Source of the DNA: Ianthella basta
Taxonomy: Eukaryota > Porifera > Demospongiae > Verongiida > Ianthellidae
DNA: 64,000 nucleotides
Direction: 5' to 3'
NCBI GenBank assembly: GCA_964019415.1
Contig: OZ025870.1
Span: 4,335,408 to 4,399,407, forward strand
Part shown: one piece after another, positions 48,612 through 58,800 of the stretch
How positions within the stretch are numbered: position 1 is the first letter of the stretch
Layout: every line of letters starts with the position of its first letter
Translations under genes and position numbers: made by a program
Notes under the pieces: generated by a model
Databases searched by the model: none
What the model saw: the letters and a program-made list of their open reading frames with translations, nothing else
Told to the model about the DNA's origin: nothing

Positions 48612-48943
48612 ACTGTTCATTATAATATTCATTAATATCAGCAAAGGGGTCATCCTCTGAATCATGGAATGAGTAGGCCCAGTTAAGGAAGAGTTTTATG
48701 TGCCCACCATTCTCAAACAGTCACAATTCCTTCTGCAGCAGCTAAAAGTACTCTGACATTCATAGGAGAAGTAGCTTTTCTGAGTGTTTGAATGTATTGT
48801 TGTGCCTTCTCATTGAGATTTCCTAAAGTAAGAGGTCTCCTTCTCTTCTTATTTGCAAGTTGTGTGATCTCTTCTTCAAGTCCAACTTTCTTCAGATCCG
48901 CTTGAAAGAATATGTGCTCAGTAGAACTACGGTTCACGTGCAC
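48612..48943 (-). pseudogene. Pogo-like DNA transposase N-terminal remnant
   Basis: Minus-strand frame: LEEEITQLANKKRRRPLTLG, NLNEKAQQYIQTLRKATSPM, NVRVLLAAAEGIVTV and then a stop. After a shift of one base it continues ENGGHIKLFLNWAYSF. The blocks RxRPLxLGxxLDxxVxxYIxxLR, NxxIxxAAAxGIV and ENGGHIxLxxxWA in this order are typical of pogo-family transposases with DDE_1 domains common in invertebrates. No DDE catalytic part is left. Possible ends are TACCGTATGTTCTC at 48238 and, inverted, TACTGTAATTGGGG near 49110, but these match poorly. Confidence 0.6.
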
Positions 48944-49544
48944 AGTTGACTGAGGTGTTTACTGTGATACGTATATCTGTGCGTAATATTATATTAGTGT
49001 TCCTGTGATCTAAATACAACATGCGGGAAAAGCAATATTTTTTAATAATGTGGAAGCCGTTCACTCACATTAATAAGAAAGCCACATTAATTTCCCCAAT
49101 TACAGTACCATTTTAACCAAGCAGATGCATTGTACGAAATCAGTGGAGCAATAGTATTCATGATTTGAGGTATACAAAAATGGGGAGTTGCATAATCTAC
49201 AGCAGGTAAAGCATGGAATGATCGTGAGTCAAGCCAAGGGCCACGCCATTGTTTAAGGGATCAGCTGAATTCACACAAGTGTGATATTATTAATTGGAGG
49301 GTGTTAACTAACTAATCATCGCAAGATCATCTCTCCCATTCTCACCATGAGGCACTTGCTAGTATGCATATGGTCTAGTGAACCAGACTACATCCTTACC
49401 ATTTACAATATGTACTAGTTACTACAAGTTTTGCGGGAACAGCCCAACCAAAACCTGTAGTGAATGGTTTATCGCAAATAGGCACCCTAAAGTGGATGGA
49501 ACATGGCACTCACATAGGAACGAAAGCAGACGGCAAGCAGAACA

Positions 49545-49725
49545 AAGACAGCTCCCTCCAACTGCCTCATATGATGGCTACTTCAATCCACCACAGACAA
49601 CGGCTCCTGCAGTCCGCCGCTTATAATTACGACGGCTCCCTCAATCCACCGCATACAACATCTCCCTCAATCTGTCATGTACAATGGCTCCCGTAATCTG
49701 CCACATACGAAGGCTTCTGCAGTGT
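49545..49725. repeat. Degenerate minisatellite, 26-27 bp unit
   Basis: About six units of the form GGCTCCCTCAATCCACCGCA followed by TACAA, each somewhat diverged. The frames across it (49378-49696) are a product of the repeat. Confidence 0.6.
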
Positions 49726-50872
49726 TGCAGCTGTGTTAAAGCGTATCCACACCAAATCTATTTGACAGTTTACATAACCTTTGATTTTGGCAGGTGCGGC
49801 CAGGACGCTTATGGTATACTAACCTAATCGCAGTGCAGTATCTGAAATACTGATATTAGTCTCTTCTGCACATACAGCTCCAATTATATGAACAGACATT
49901 GTAAAATGCCACGCTCAACGCTCTCTGTTGCTAGGCTCATAATCATCTTTCTTCTCCTTTCACTGTGTATCCAAAGAATGCAATGTGTCTCCAGAACAAG
50001 TATAAGTAATAACATTGTACTAGAAAGCTTACCTTACTGTTCTCCTGCAAGGTAGCTACAGTCCCAAATACAACAGAAGTCGAACAACCCGTTTGCCAAT
50101 AATGACGGAGACAAGCGAATCATAGTACTACCACTTCAGGTAGCACTTTTAGTCAGCATACTCCTCCTCCAAGCACAAAGTAGCATATACATCCTCATTC
50201 AGAATGTTATGTAGATCAAAGCGTTAGTCAACAAAGCATTTTGACAGTTTTGGTAAGGGAGTTTTAATTAGATGACTGGCTGGCCACGGTCTGGAGACCT
50301 GAAACTCTTGCAAACCTAACCGTCTATTGGCATCTTGGTGTATCTTTCAGGCCATCAGCAATACTGCATCTCCAACAATTGGAACTAGTGAACGTACCTG
50401 AGGCAATTACTAGCAAGTACATAGATCGAGTTCAAGGGCGCCCAGGCACCCCTCGAATTTTGTAACTTGAAATACTTGTTCTCTTATGTGTGCTCCAGGT
50501 TGGCTTTGGGGGGATTGCCATCTTTGATACATTGAAATAAGCCTATCCATACTGTAAATTGGTCTTTACTGCCACCAGTTGGCTGGTTTTGCCGAAACAC
50601 GTTAATACATTAAGATAGGAGTAGCCATTTTAATGGTCACTTTCCTATACAGACTTTTACAAGCATTCATCTGATCCACACATTACACAAACATATGGTA
50701 ACTTGAGTACCACAGCTTTGACCAGCGCAATGATACATTTACAGTATGATATGTCCTTTTACTGCCATATGATATGAATTTATACATAACCTGAACAGCA
50801 ATATCGAGTGCAGCAGGTTTCCAAATAAGCTCTGGGTTCAAATGCACATTGTTTCTGTGCACGGTATCCTTA

Positions 50873-51932
50873 CTGTATCATTTTGTATAGCACAAAATAA
50901 CAACAAATACATCACGGCACCACTCCATTCACTCTGCACCTTTGCGGCTGTAGTGGTGTATCTGTATCTGACTCTTCCTGGTCTGTACTCCTCTTCCTCG
51001 CTCACAGTGGTCATCTCTGGAGACTGATGCAGGAGCCACTGCTTACAGGACTCCTCCTCTTCCTCCTGGACACTGTCTGCCAGCCAACGCTGGTGGTAGT
51101 GGCTAAATTGACGCAGTCTGGGCACAAGGGCTGCAGCCTGCATAGATAGTGCAATAATGGATGAAAGGAAGATCAACTCCTACCACACCTTGATTCAATA
51201 CCATATTGAACCCTCGGTGCGCATGCGTTGCAGAGTTAAAGTAGTTGGGAGTGTGTATGTGTGTCTGGTTCACTTTTTAAATACAGTAACAAATCGGCCA
51301 AGAAGACCTACAGATCACCTCAGCGCTGCAAAAGATTCCATTAAAAAGTGGGGATTTCATAAAACAGCCTCTTTGCAAAGTTACAGCATTCACGTCGAAG
51401 CCACTAGCGCAGCTTTCAGCCATTTTGTTTGCCCTTGCAAGCGCAAGAGCGTATTTTAGACATTGGCCTTGACAACGTGCTGTTTTAGTTACCAGCTTTG
51501 CCACTGTGTTTGGCGTGTCGCTAAATAGCACACATGCGTATCTTCATCACTGGACATTGCCCTCAAACACGTGGTATCATTAGCCTGAAGGAAGGTATGT
51601 CCTCAGCTATATTGGGCTGAGGTTTTAGCACTTTAGTGCCTAGTAATTATATTATGCCTGATGAACTCCCACACACCTGTCTGCCTCTCTCCAGGGCCCC
51701 TCTATGGTACATCCACTCTGTGCCACTGACTGCCTTCATCAGTTTGGACTTGGGGTCCCCCCTGAATTCCACATCTCCCTCCATCTCAACACTACCCTCT
51801 GCCAGCTCCATAGAAGAGGATGCAAGTACAGTTTTGTTGGTCAGCACTTTCAACCACCATCGGCTATGGTGAGTCCCACATCTGAAGGCCACATCAGATG
51901 ACATTGACAGGTGCTTCTGGCGGTGATAAGTC
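50873..51932 (-). CDS. Gene F: two phase-matched exons of an unrecognised gene
   Basis: Exon 51932-51677 (acceptor ctgtag, donor gtgtgtgg) encodes TYHRQKHLSMSSDVAFRCGT, HHSRWWLKVL and EFRGDPKSKLMKAVSGTEWM. The next exon begins at 51137 (acceptor tctatgcag) in the matching phase with AAALVPRLRQFSHYHQRWLA, an EEEEE run and SPEMTTVSEEEEYRPGRVRY. Its end is uncertain: a strong gtaagg donor lies near 50873 and a weaker one near 50942. Both frames are open and compositionally protein-like. No domain was recognised, and further exons on both sides are likely but not seen. Confidence 0.45.
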
Positions 51933-52696
51933 CTACAGAACAAGAAACAGAAGATTGACAAACTTGTACAGTATATATTTTATGCAATACAATACAGACA
52001 GAGAGTGGGGGGTCTGGCATTAAGTGATGTTAGACATCACGCTCTTGGCATCTATTTAGGAAAGTGCATTATGTAGTCCTGAGCTAATGAATTAGCATGC
52101 GGCAGCAAAAGTAGCTCAACGGCAGTGGCAAAGAATAATTGAAGAGTATAATAGGCTTCTTCAATATGATGAGATCGTAGCGCACCAAAAGCAGCCTGGA
52201 GTACACGTAGAGCAAAGGGTCATAGCCTGCTCTTACCTCAATCATTTTCGTCACAATAGTTATCATTATAAATATTCACCAATTCCAATCAATTTTTGTG
52301 AACTCACAGTGCACAACACAGGGTGCATAAGTTGTACATGAGGACTCTTGCACAGAAGTGAAGGGTGAGGGTCTTAGTTCTGTGTGGCAATCCAACAATT
52401 ACATGGTTGGAGTAAGTACAAAGTTGGTCTTCCCATGTATCATACATACCTCAATGCCGCACTTTTACTGTGAACACATACATATACATACAGCTATGGC
52501 AATACAGCAAATCATCTATAGTAGGATAATTATATTATGCCCTACATTCTGCACCATCTCCTGATAGGTTAAGAGGGGTACTGTATGGCTGAAATTTTGA
52601 TGAGAAATTCTTTTGGCAGATTGGCAGTTCTAAGAGCATTCTGCCAATATTTCTTTTGACAAATTTATCAAAGTATTCCTGAATAAACTAGCCTTG

Positions 52697-52913
52697 CAGG
52701 TGGATGTACCAGGCCTATAGGCTAATTGTTAGCAAGGGGTTCACCATCAACAGCTACACTGCTGTTGCCTACATTGTGATACTGGCCATCCACTCCCAGG
52801 TCCAGCCTTACAAGAAGCCAAAGCACAACTACATCGAAGCTCTCTACTTGGTGAATTTGGTGATAATTTCAATGACGCATCCATCAGTTTTTGCATTAGC
52901 TGTCTCTGAAAAG
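52697..52913 (+). CDS. Lone exon with two predicted membrane segments
   Basis: Acceptor ccttgcag, open frame, then a possible donor AAAAG gtttac. Encodes WMYQAYRLIVSKGF, a first hydrophobic segment (YTAVAYIVILAIHS), a QVQPYKKPKHNYIEAL loop and a second hydrophobic segment (YLVNLVIISMTH). The pattern 'two helices around HxxxQPYKKxxHNxxEAL' resembles the C-terminal membrane region of large multipass receptor-like proteins in corals and sponges, but I cannot name the gene. It is the only plus-strand host exon here with clear coding character besides the ALDH3 remnant. Confidence 0.45.
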
Positions 52914-52953
52914 GTTTACTAAAATTAGAATAGGAGCACAGTACCGGGTTGAT

Positions 52954-53202
52954 AAGTGGCAGCAGTTAGCGGTCCGCCCGTTCAGGTTAGTGGAACCTTG
53001 TCATCGTTCCGTACTGACTTGCAGTACGCAGGTTCTAAGTGGCAGCAGTTAGCGGCCCGCCCGTTCAGGTTAGTGGAACCTTGTCATCGTTCCGTACTGA
53101 CTTGCAGTACACAGGTTCTAAGTGGCAGCAGTTAGCGGCACAACCGCAAAGGTTAGTTGAACCATTCTATAATTCAGAACCAGCCTATAAGGAGAGAAAG
53201 GA
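52954..53202. repeat. Tandem repeat, three copies of an 83-bp unit
   Basis: Units start at 52954, 53037 and 53120 (AAGTGGCAGCAGTTAGCGG…). The first two are about 98% identical; the third is diverged in its second half. 83 is not a multiple of three, so the repeats cannot add an in-frame peptide. Confidence 0.9.
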
Positions 53203-53469
53203 CGAATTGTTCTGGCCTGGTTGGTTGGCTTGGGCTGCTGAAACCCCGCGATAGGACGTAAGTTGTCCTGGGTTTGGCTGCCAGCTAGTGTCACTTAACA
53301 CTTTCTTTCCAATATTTCTTCCGAGTCATGACTTTCATTAGACTTAACACCTAATGCCATAATTTCAGCAACCCACCAGAATACATTCACAGCTATATGG
53401 TATCAGTCTGCTCAAGAATTAATTTGACGTATGTATTTCTGGTCCTTTGGATTTGCAAAAGTAATGAAA

Positions 53470-53700
53470 TTAGAAGGCATTGTAGAAACGGCCAACAGAA
53501 ATTCTAGAAACAAGCAACAGTAACTCAACACTATGATACAGCTCTTTTCGGTGGAGTTCACTTGGTATTCCTTTCAAATTTCCTGCATGTACATGGAACT
53601 AGTTAGTTAATCATACACATATCGGTCCAAACAATTAGGAATGCCAAGCAAACTCCATAGAATTGAGCTGTATCATTGAATTGAACCTACCCTGTAGACT
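53470..53700. repeat. Decayed copy of the fold-back element at 34662-34996
   Basis: Shares ordered blocks (gccaacagaaa, gaaacaagcaacagtaactcaac, attcctttcaaatttcct) with the 34.7-kb element and, like it, folds back on itself around a ctagttagttaa centre. Confidence 0.55.
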
Positions 53701-54128
53701 TTTATCAGTTTCTGAACTTTGGTATGATCGTGTCTTCTGCATTGATGATATGGAATGGTCTCATGGTGGTCACAGGCACTGAGAGTCCTGTTGAGTTACT
53801 GTTGCATGCTCTTGCATGTTCTGCTGGCTATTCCTAAATTACTCTGTTTATAAAAGGTCATTACACTATGAGCAACTGCTGTTTTTGGCTGCATTCATTC
53901 TGCATCACATCACTGGCTGGCAGTGCCAGCCGTTCATGTGCATATGACCACGTGGTCACAAGTTTGCATAGGCCAATCAGATGCCCATTTCTAATGCCAC
54001 ATATGTGAATGTACAAGCAGAAACGCAGACTGGGAAAGAAAAATTATTATATTTATCATTAAGGATACATATAAGTTAGTATAAGAAAGAACACATAATG
54101 ACATATGAACATACGTACTTATGTGTTA

Positions 54129-54165
54129 CTAGCAGGAAAGCCCGCTTTCGACGGGCTTCCCTGCT
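54129..54165 (-). mobile_element. Helitron-like 3' terminus
   Basis: On the minus strand a hairpin AAGCCCG-TCGAAAG-CGGGCTT is followed by TCCTG and CTAG, then T in the flank. Helitrons end in a short GC hairpin followed by CTRR and insert between A and T. The 5' end of this copy was not found. Confidence 0.55.
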
Positions 54166-54395
54166 CCGCTGCTCCCACAACGGCTACTCCACGATGACCA
54201 GGCAATGCCAGTGTGGCTTATGATGGCGTAGGTATACATGCAAGCTGGTAGGCTTCATGCCATGCTGTGTGTAGCATGATGTAGACAGAGAATCACCCAG
54301 AATAAATGAATCATGCATGCACTGACAATATGTAGGTATGCCATGCATGGAAACAATTGCATAATTGGTAGAAAGGAATCAAAGAATAGTAAGAA

Positions 54396-54769
54396 CTAGC
54401 AGAGTGGCTCGCCTTCGGTGAGCTACGGCGCCCGGTGCCTGTCCTCCGATGCCCTCAGCAACCATGTTACTGCTACAGCTCAAAATGATGATATCAGTGT
54501 AAATTCGAATGTGGGACGACAGCAAATCAAATAGGAGAAAAACCGGAAGTCAACAGGAACGATAATTAAAAAATGGTGGTTGCCCTTGAAGGAAAAAGCG
54601 GAAATGGACAGATAACTCTCTGCGGACCGCAAGACACGTGCTGTCAACCCCGCTATAACCTGGCCCCCAGTGCCCCCAGCAGCCACAGCTAGTTCGAGGG
54701 CGACAGAGCAAGTAAAACGCGTGCGTATTGTGAACACACAGACCGACAATTTAGGCTTTATATATTAGA
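54396..54769 (-). mobile_element. Short Helitron-like element, both termini present
   Basis: Minus strand: starts TCTAATATATAAAGCC at 54769, preceded by A; ends with a GCTC…GAGC hairpin, CACTCTG and CTAG at 54396, followed by T. TC at the 5' end, hairpin plus CTAG at the 3' end and insertion between A and T are the Helitron signature. At 374 bp it is non-autonomous. Confidence 0.65.
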
Positions 54770-55532
54770 TAATGGCATGCAAAATGTTGTCAGAGCTATC
54801 ATTGATTTGGTGTATAAAGCAGCAAGATGCTTGCACAAGGATGAGGTCTACCATGTTACTGCATTTTGGTCTCTTATTGCAGCTGATATACATCACTGTG
54901 ATGCCATAGATAGTGCTAGCTGCGGCTCTGTTGCAGGGCAGAGCGTACACGAGCCATGATACCGTGTTTTGAAACATTCAGTAACTGGAATCTCGTATAT
55001 GCCATCCGTAAACATACAAAAAAATGGTGTCTATCCGTAATGGAGGGAAAACATGCGGTGCTCTTTGCGAGTGAAGCAAACTGCCTTCCGTCTACCCCAT
55101 TATGACCATCTCCATGCAGTGCCCCATAATAGTCCCGTGTTTTGCGTCGATCGTGTGTGAGCTGCAGGAGGAGTTTGCGAGCAAACCTTTTCAGCTCTAC
55201 TGAAATATATATATATGATTATAATTGCAAACAATAAATTTTACCAAAGGTTTGTATAATGCACATACCGAGCACACCACTAACTGTAGCATCCAATTCT
55301 ATACTTCTATGCTCAATGTATTAAATATGTAATGCAATGTACTTGCACAGTATACCTTCTTGGTGAGTCCCTTGGAACCATCGACTCTGAGTCCCTGTTA
55401 TAACCATCCTGTCCAGTGTAAAGGGAGCAATCGCATTAAGTACATCACAGACCACAGACAGCTCTTAATTTCTTACTGCACTCCTATTACGTATGTACAG
55501 TATCTAAATTATTTACAATATGACATTAGTTA
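54770..55532. other. Intergenic downstream of gene C; no gene seen
   Basis: Frames here are short and unsupported. A (TA)n run lies at 55205-55216. Confidence 0.4.
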
Positions 55533-55736
55533 TTAACCCACTTTCCCTTCCAGCTGTGGGTAGTTCTCTGTGAGGAAATCTGCAATCTCATTTCGTGACA
55601 GCTTGCGAGCAATGTCTAGGCAAGTCTCGTCATTTCCATCCCTGTCAAGCACTCTCTCTCCAAACTTGGGACAGAGATACTCCAAAACAGGCAGGTGGCC
55701 TCTGTAGGCGGCCAAGTGGAGGGCATTCCGGGAGTT
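55533..55736 (-). CDS. Gene C terminal ankyrin exon
   Basis: NSRNALHLAAYRGHLPVLEY, then DGNDETCLDIARKLSRNEIA, DFLTENYPQLEGKVG and TAA. Two ankyrin repeats. Acceptor ctccag at 55737. Confidence 0.8.
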   Translation of the reverse strand, partial: NSRNALHLAAYRGHLPVLEYLCPKFGERVLDRDGNDETCLDIARKLSRNEIADFLTENYPQLEGKVG

Positions 55737-55815
55737 CTGGAGGAGAAGGAAGATGTACATAATTATGTGAATGTATTGTGTGCAAGCATTGTGTAAGTGG
55801 GAGTGTAATAGTGTG

Positions 55816-55872
<57 letters not shown>

Positions 55873-58800
55873 ACACGTGTGTGTGTGTGTGTGGGTGTGT
55901 GTGATGTCATCAAGATGGCGATGTAGGGGCCATGAGGTCGTTCGAGGGGACAGCAGTGACGGGCATTTCACGTGGAGGTGGCTGGTTTTCTGCCGAAGAA
56001 TGCAGTTGTCTGCACACAAGACACCTGTGGCGCCAACGTCGCAACTCTACTTCAGCGGCGAATGCCATTTTCGTCGCGATATTCAGTCCTGAGACCATTG
56101 CAGTGAAGCTCGTAACGACCCTACACCGTCTGCACTATCCTGCCACTACACACCCTGGGGTCCTTTGGGCTGGCTGTGAGACAGAATGACCATTACAGCC
56201 ACTGGCGGCTACGGTGCCCTGTCGACCGGGTGACCCTCGACAGCCATTTTGACGGCTATGGCACCCAGCAGCCACTCAACTCTAGGGACGTCGGCATGAG
56301 CCCAGCCAGCGTCATGCGATTGCGTAATTGGGTACACAGAGCAAGGATGAATGGATGTGTGTGTGTGTGTGTGGTGTGGTGTGTGTGTGTGTGCGTGTGT
56401 GCATGTGTGTGTGCATGTGCATGTGTGGTGTGTGTTGGTGTTGTGTGTGTGTATGAGTGTATCATGTGTGTATGCGTGTGTGTACGTATCTGTAGGTGTG
56501 CATAGCAAAGTATTTTAATTGTAAAACCAATAATGTGTGCAGATGTGTGTAAAAGAAATTCATGTATTTACGTACGTACCTCCAGGGGGGAGGAGTAAAG
56601 CACTCTCGGCCTACTACCCTAGTGTTCAAATGCATGTGGCAGTGGTATGTCCCATACATACCACTCTAGATGAGTATACATAGCAGGGGCAAGGATGGAT
56701 GGATGTGTGTGTGTGCGTGTGTGTGTGTGTGTTTGTGTGTGTGCGTGTGTGTGTGTGTGCATGTGTGTGTGTGTGTGTGTGCATGTGCCCACGTGTGGAC
56801 TCCGTGTTTGTGGGGGTGGGGGTAAGTGTATCATGTGTGTATGCAAGTGTACATCTGTAGGTAGGTGTAATTGTATTTAATACACTATAATGTGTGTGAT
56901 GTGTGTATAGGTAATTCATCCATTTACCTCCATTTTGTGGAAGATGTCCCCTTCATAGCACTCAGCAAGTTTTTGGACTAAGTCTGTATGCCCTCTTTCT
57001 GCTGCTAGCAACAGAGGAGTCCTTCCATCCTGTACAGTGACAACACATCACAGAGCAGAAGAAGGCATGTCTGATGCAATAACCCATAGAACCAAGGCAT
57101 AAACCTGTACTAAGACTCTACTAGCTGAAGTGTCATCCACTGCTCTACTCTCACATGGCATTCCCATTTCCTATGAAATTCGCATTCCTATGTATTTCCA
57201 ATTAATCCAGCATTCCATTCCAAACACCATGCATGCAGTGCTCTTCCATCCCACTCCCCACTTCCCTTTCCCATTCCCATTCAGTCCCCGTATTTCACCA
57301 CTGTCAGTTATGACCTCCATCCCTACCTTGACTTTCACATTGGCGAATCGCTTCACCAGGTGCTGTACCACTGACTGGCTACCCTTTGCTGCTGCGTTCA
57401 GCAATGCCGTAGTAACAGGGTCTGAGGTTGGTAAATTCTGGGCAGAAAAGAGTGTACACATACAGGTGTTACAGACACGAAGAAAAAATTGGAATGTATT
57501 CTCGGCAAGAAAGCAGGAGACAAAGGAAGAGAAATATAGGTAGAGAAGACAGAGGTAAATTGAGAGTGAGAAGGCAGGAATGAAGGGAGGGAGAATGAGA
57601 ACTAAGGAGACCAGGAGGAGCTTGAGTGGGTAAGGGAGGCAGGGAGGGAGTATAGAAGAAGGAAAGGAGGGAAGGATCCGGAGGAGTGTGGCACAGGAAG
57701 GGAGAGTGGGAAAGTTTGGGAAGGAGACTGGGAGCAAGGGTAGGAGAGAGATTTAGAGTGAATTTACGAATAAACTACGTAAGTACAGAAGTTATTCTTA
57801 CACTTAAGAGCTGATCTGCTACACACCTTAGAGATCATATCCATGTCATGGTCGTACTTCTCCTCCTGTTGAGTCAGCTTCTTCTTCAAGTCACTGATTT
57901 CCATTTCTAACTCAAACTTTTCATCCTTTGCTTGTTGAACTTGAGCTGTCAGTTCCTTTACTTTGTCCTCCACACCAGGTTTTGAGGAAATTTTAAGTGG
58001 TTGATGTGGGGTTTTGGGAGGTGCGTGAAGTGGGGAAATCTGCTCCTCCTATGCAGTAAGGAATGCTTGGAATTCATACATAGTTCTCCAGTTGGTCTGT
58101 CTGGTATGTACTTAAAACACACGTACCATTCACCTCACCTGTGAATTCATCACTGTCAGCAGTACTAGTTTCTCCTCAGCTCTAACCAACTTCTGGTGGG
58201 TATCTCTTTCCACCTCTTCACTGGCCCTTCGCTTGTTCTGCAAGGCCATATTTTCATTTATCAGGTCCCACCTCTTCCGTTCAGATTCCTTCAATTCACC
58301 CTTCAACTCCTGGACATGAGTCAGTAGCTCACTGCATCCATTGCAAGCAGCCCCTTTCTTCTCATTCAGAGTGCCCTCCCCTTCTTCCACTTTGGAAGGG
58401 AAGCCTCCCTCAGACTGTGCAAAGAGGAGCAGTAAATAAGAAAATTAGAAAAAAAGGTTGACGCCATTGTATAAAAAACAACGAAACACATGAAATACAA
58501 ATGCATGATGAGTATATATGCATTTGTATTAACGTCCTCTGCATCCAAATGCAGAGGACGAACTACTTTACAGAAACAAGTCTGTATGAACCACTGCATG
58601 TATTTACAATTGTAAAGGGGCACTAGCTAACTGGATGTGAAGTGATCAACAATAAGTGACTAACGATTTCTGGAGCATGCTCCACTCCACCACTTGTAGT
58701 GCCAGGTTCAGATTCTTCTGGAAGGGGAAGGCAGGCGTGAAACATAAACAGGAGTCATAATCAATCCCATGCTATTGGTAACCACTGTCCCCATAACCAC

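Larger units (their letters stand above)
48123..50870. other. Intergenic repeat-rich stretch
   Basis: Apart from the pogo-like remnant and the minisatellite, no gene is supported. 50598-50630 is an inverted copy of 34075-34107. Confidence 0.4.

Noticed and set aside
55932-56189. GC-rich 85-codon plus-strand frame inside a gene C intron
   Set aside because: Probably a GC-rich inserted repeat; no splice support.
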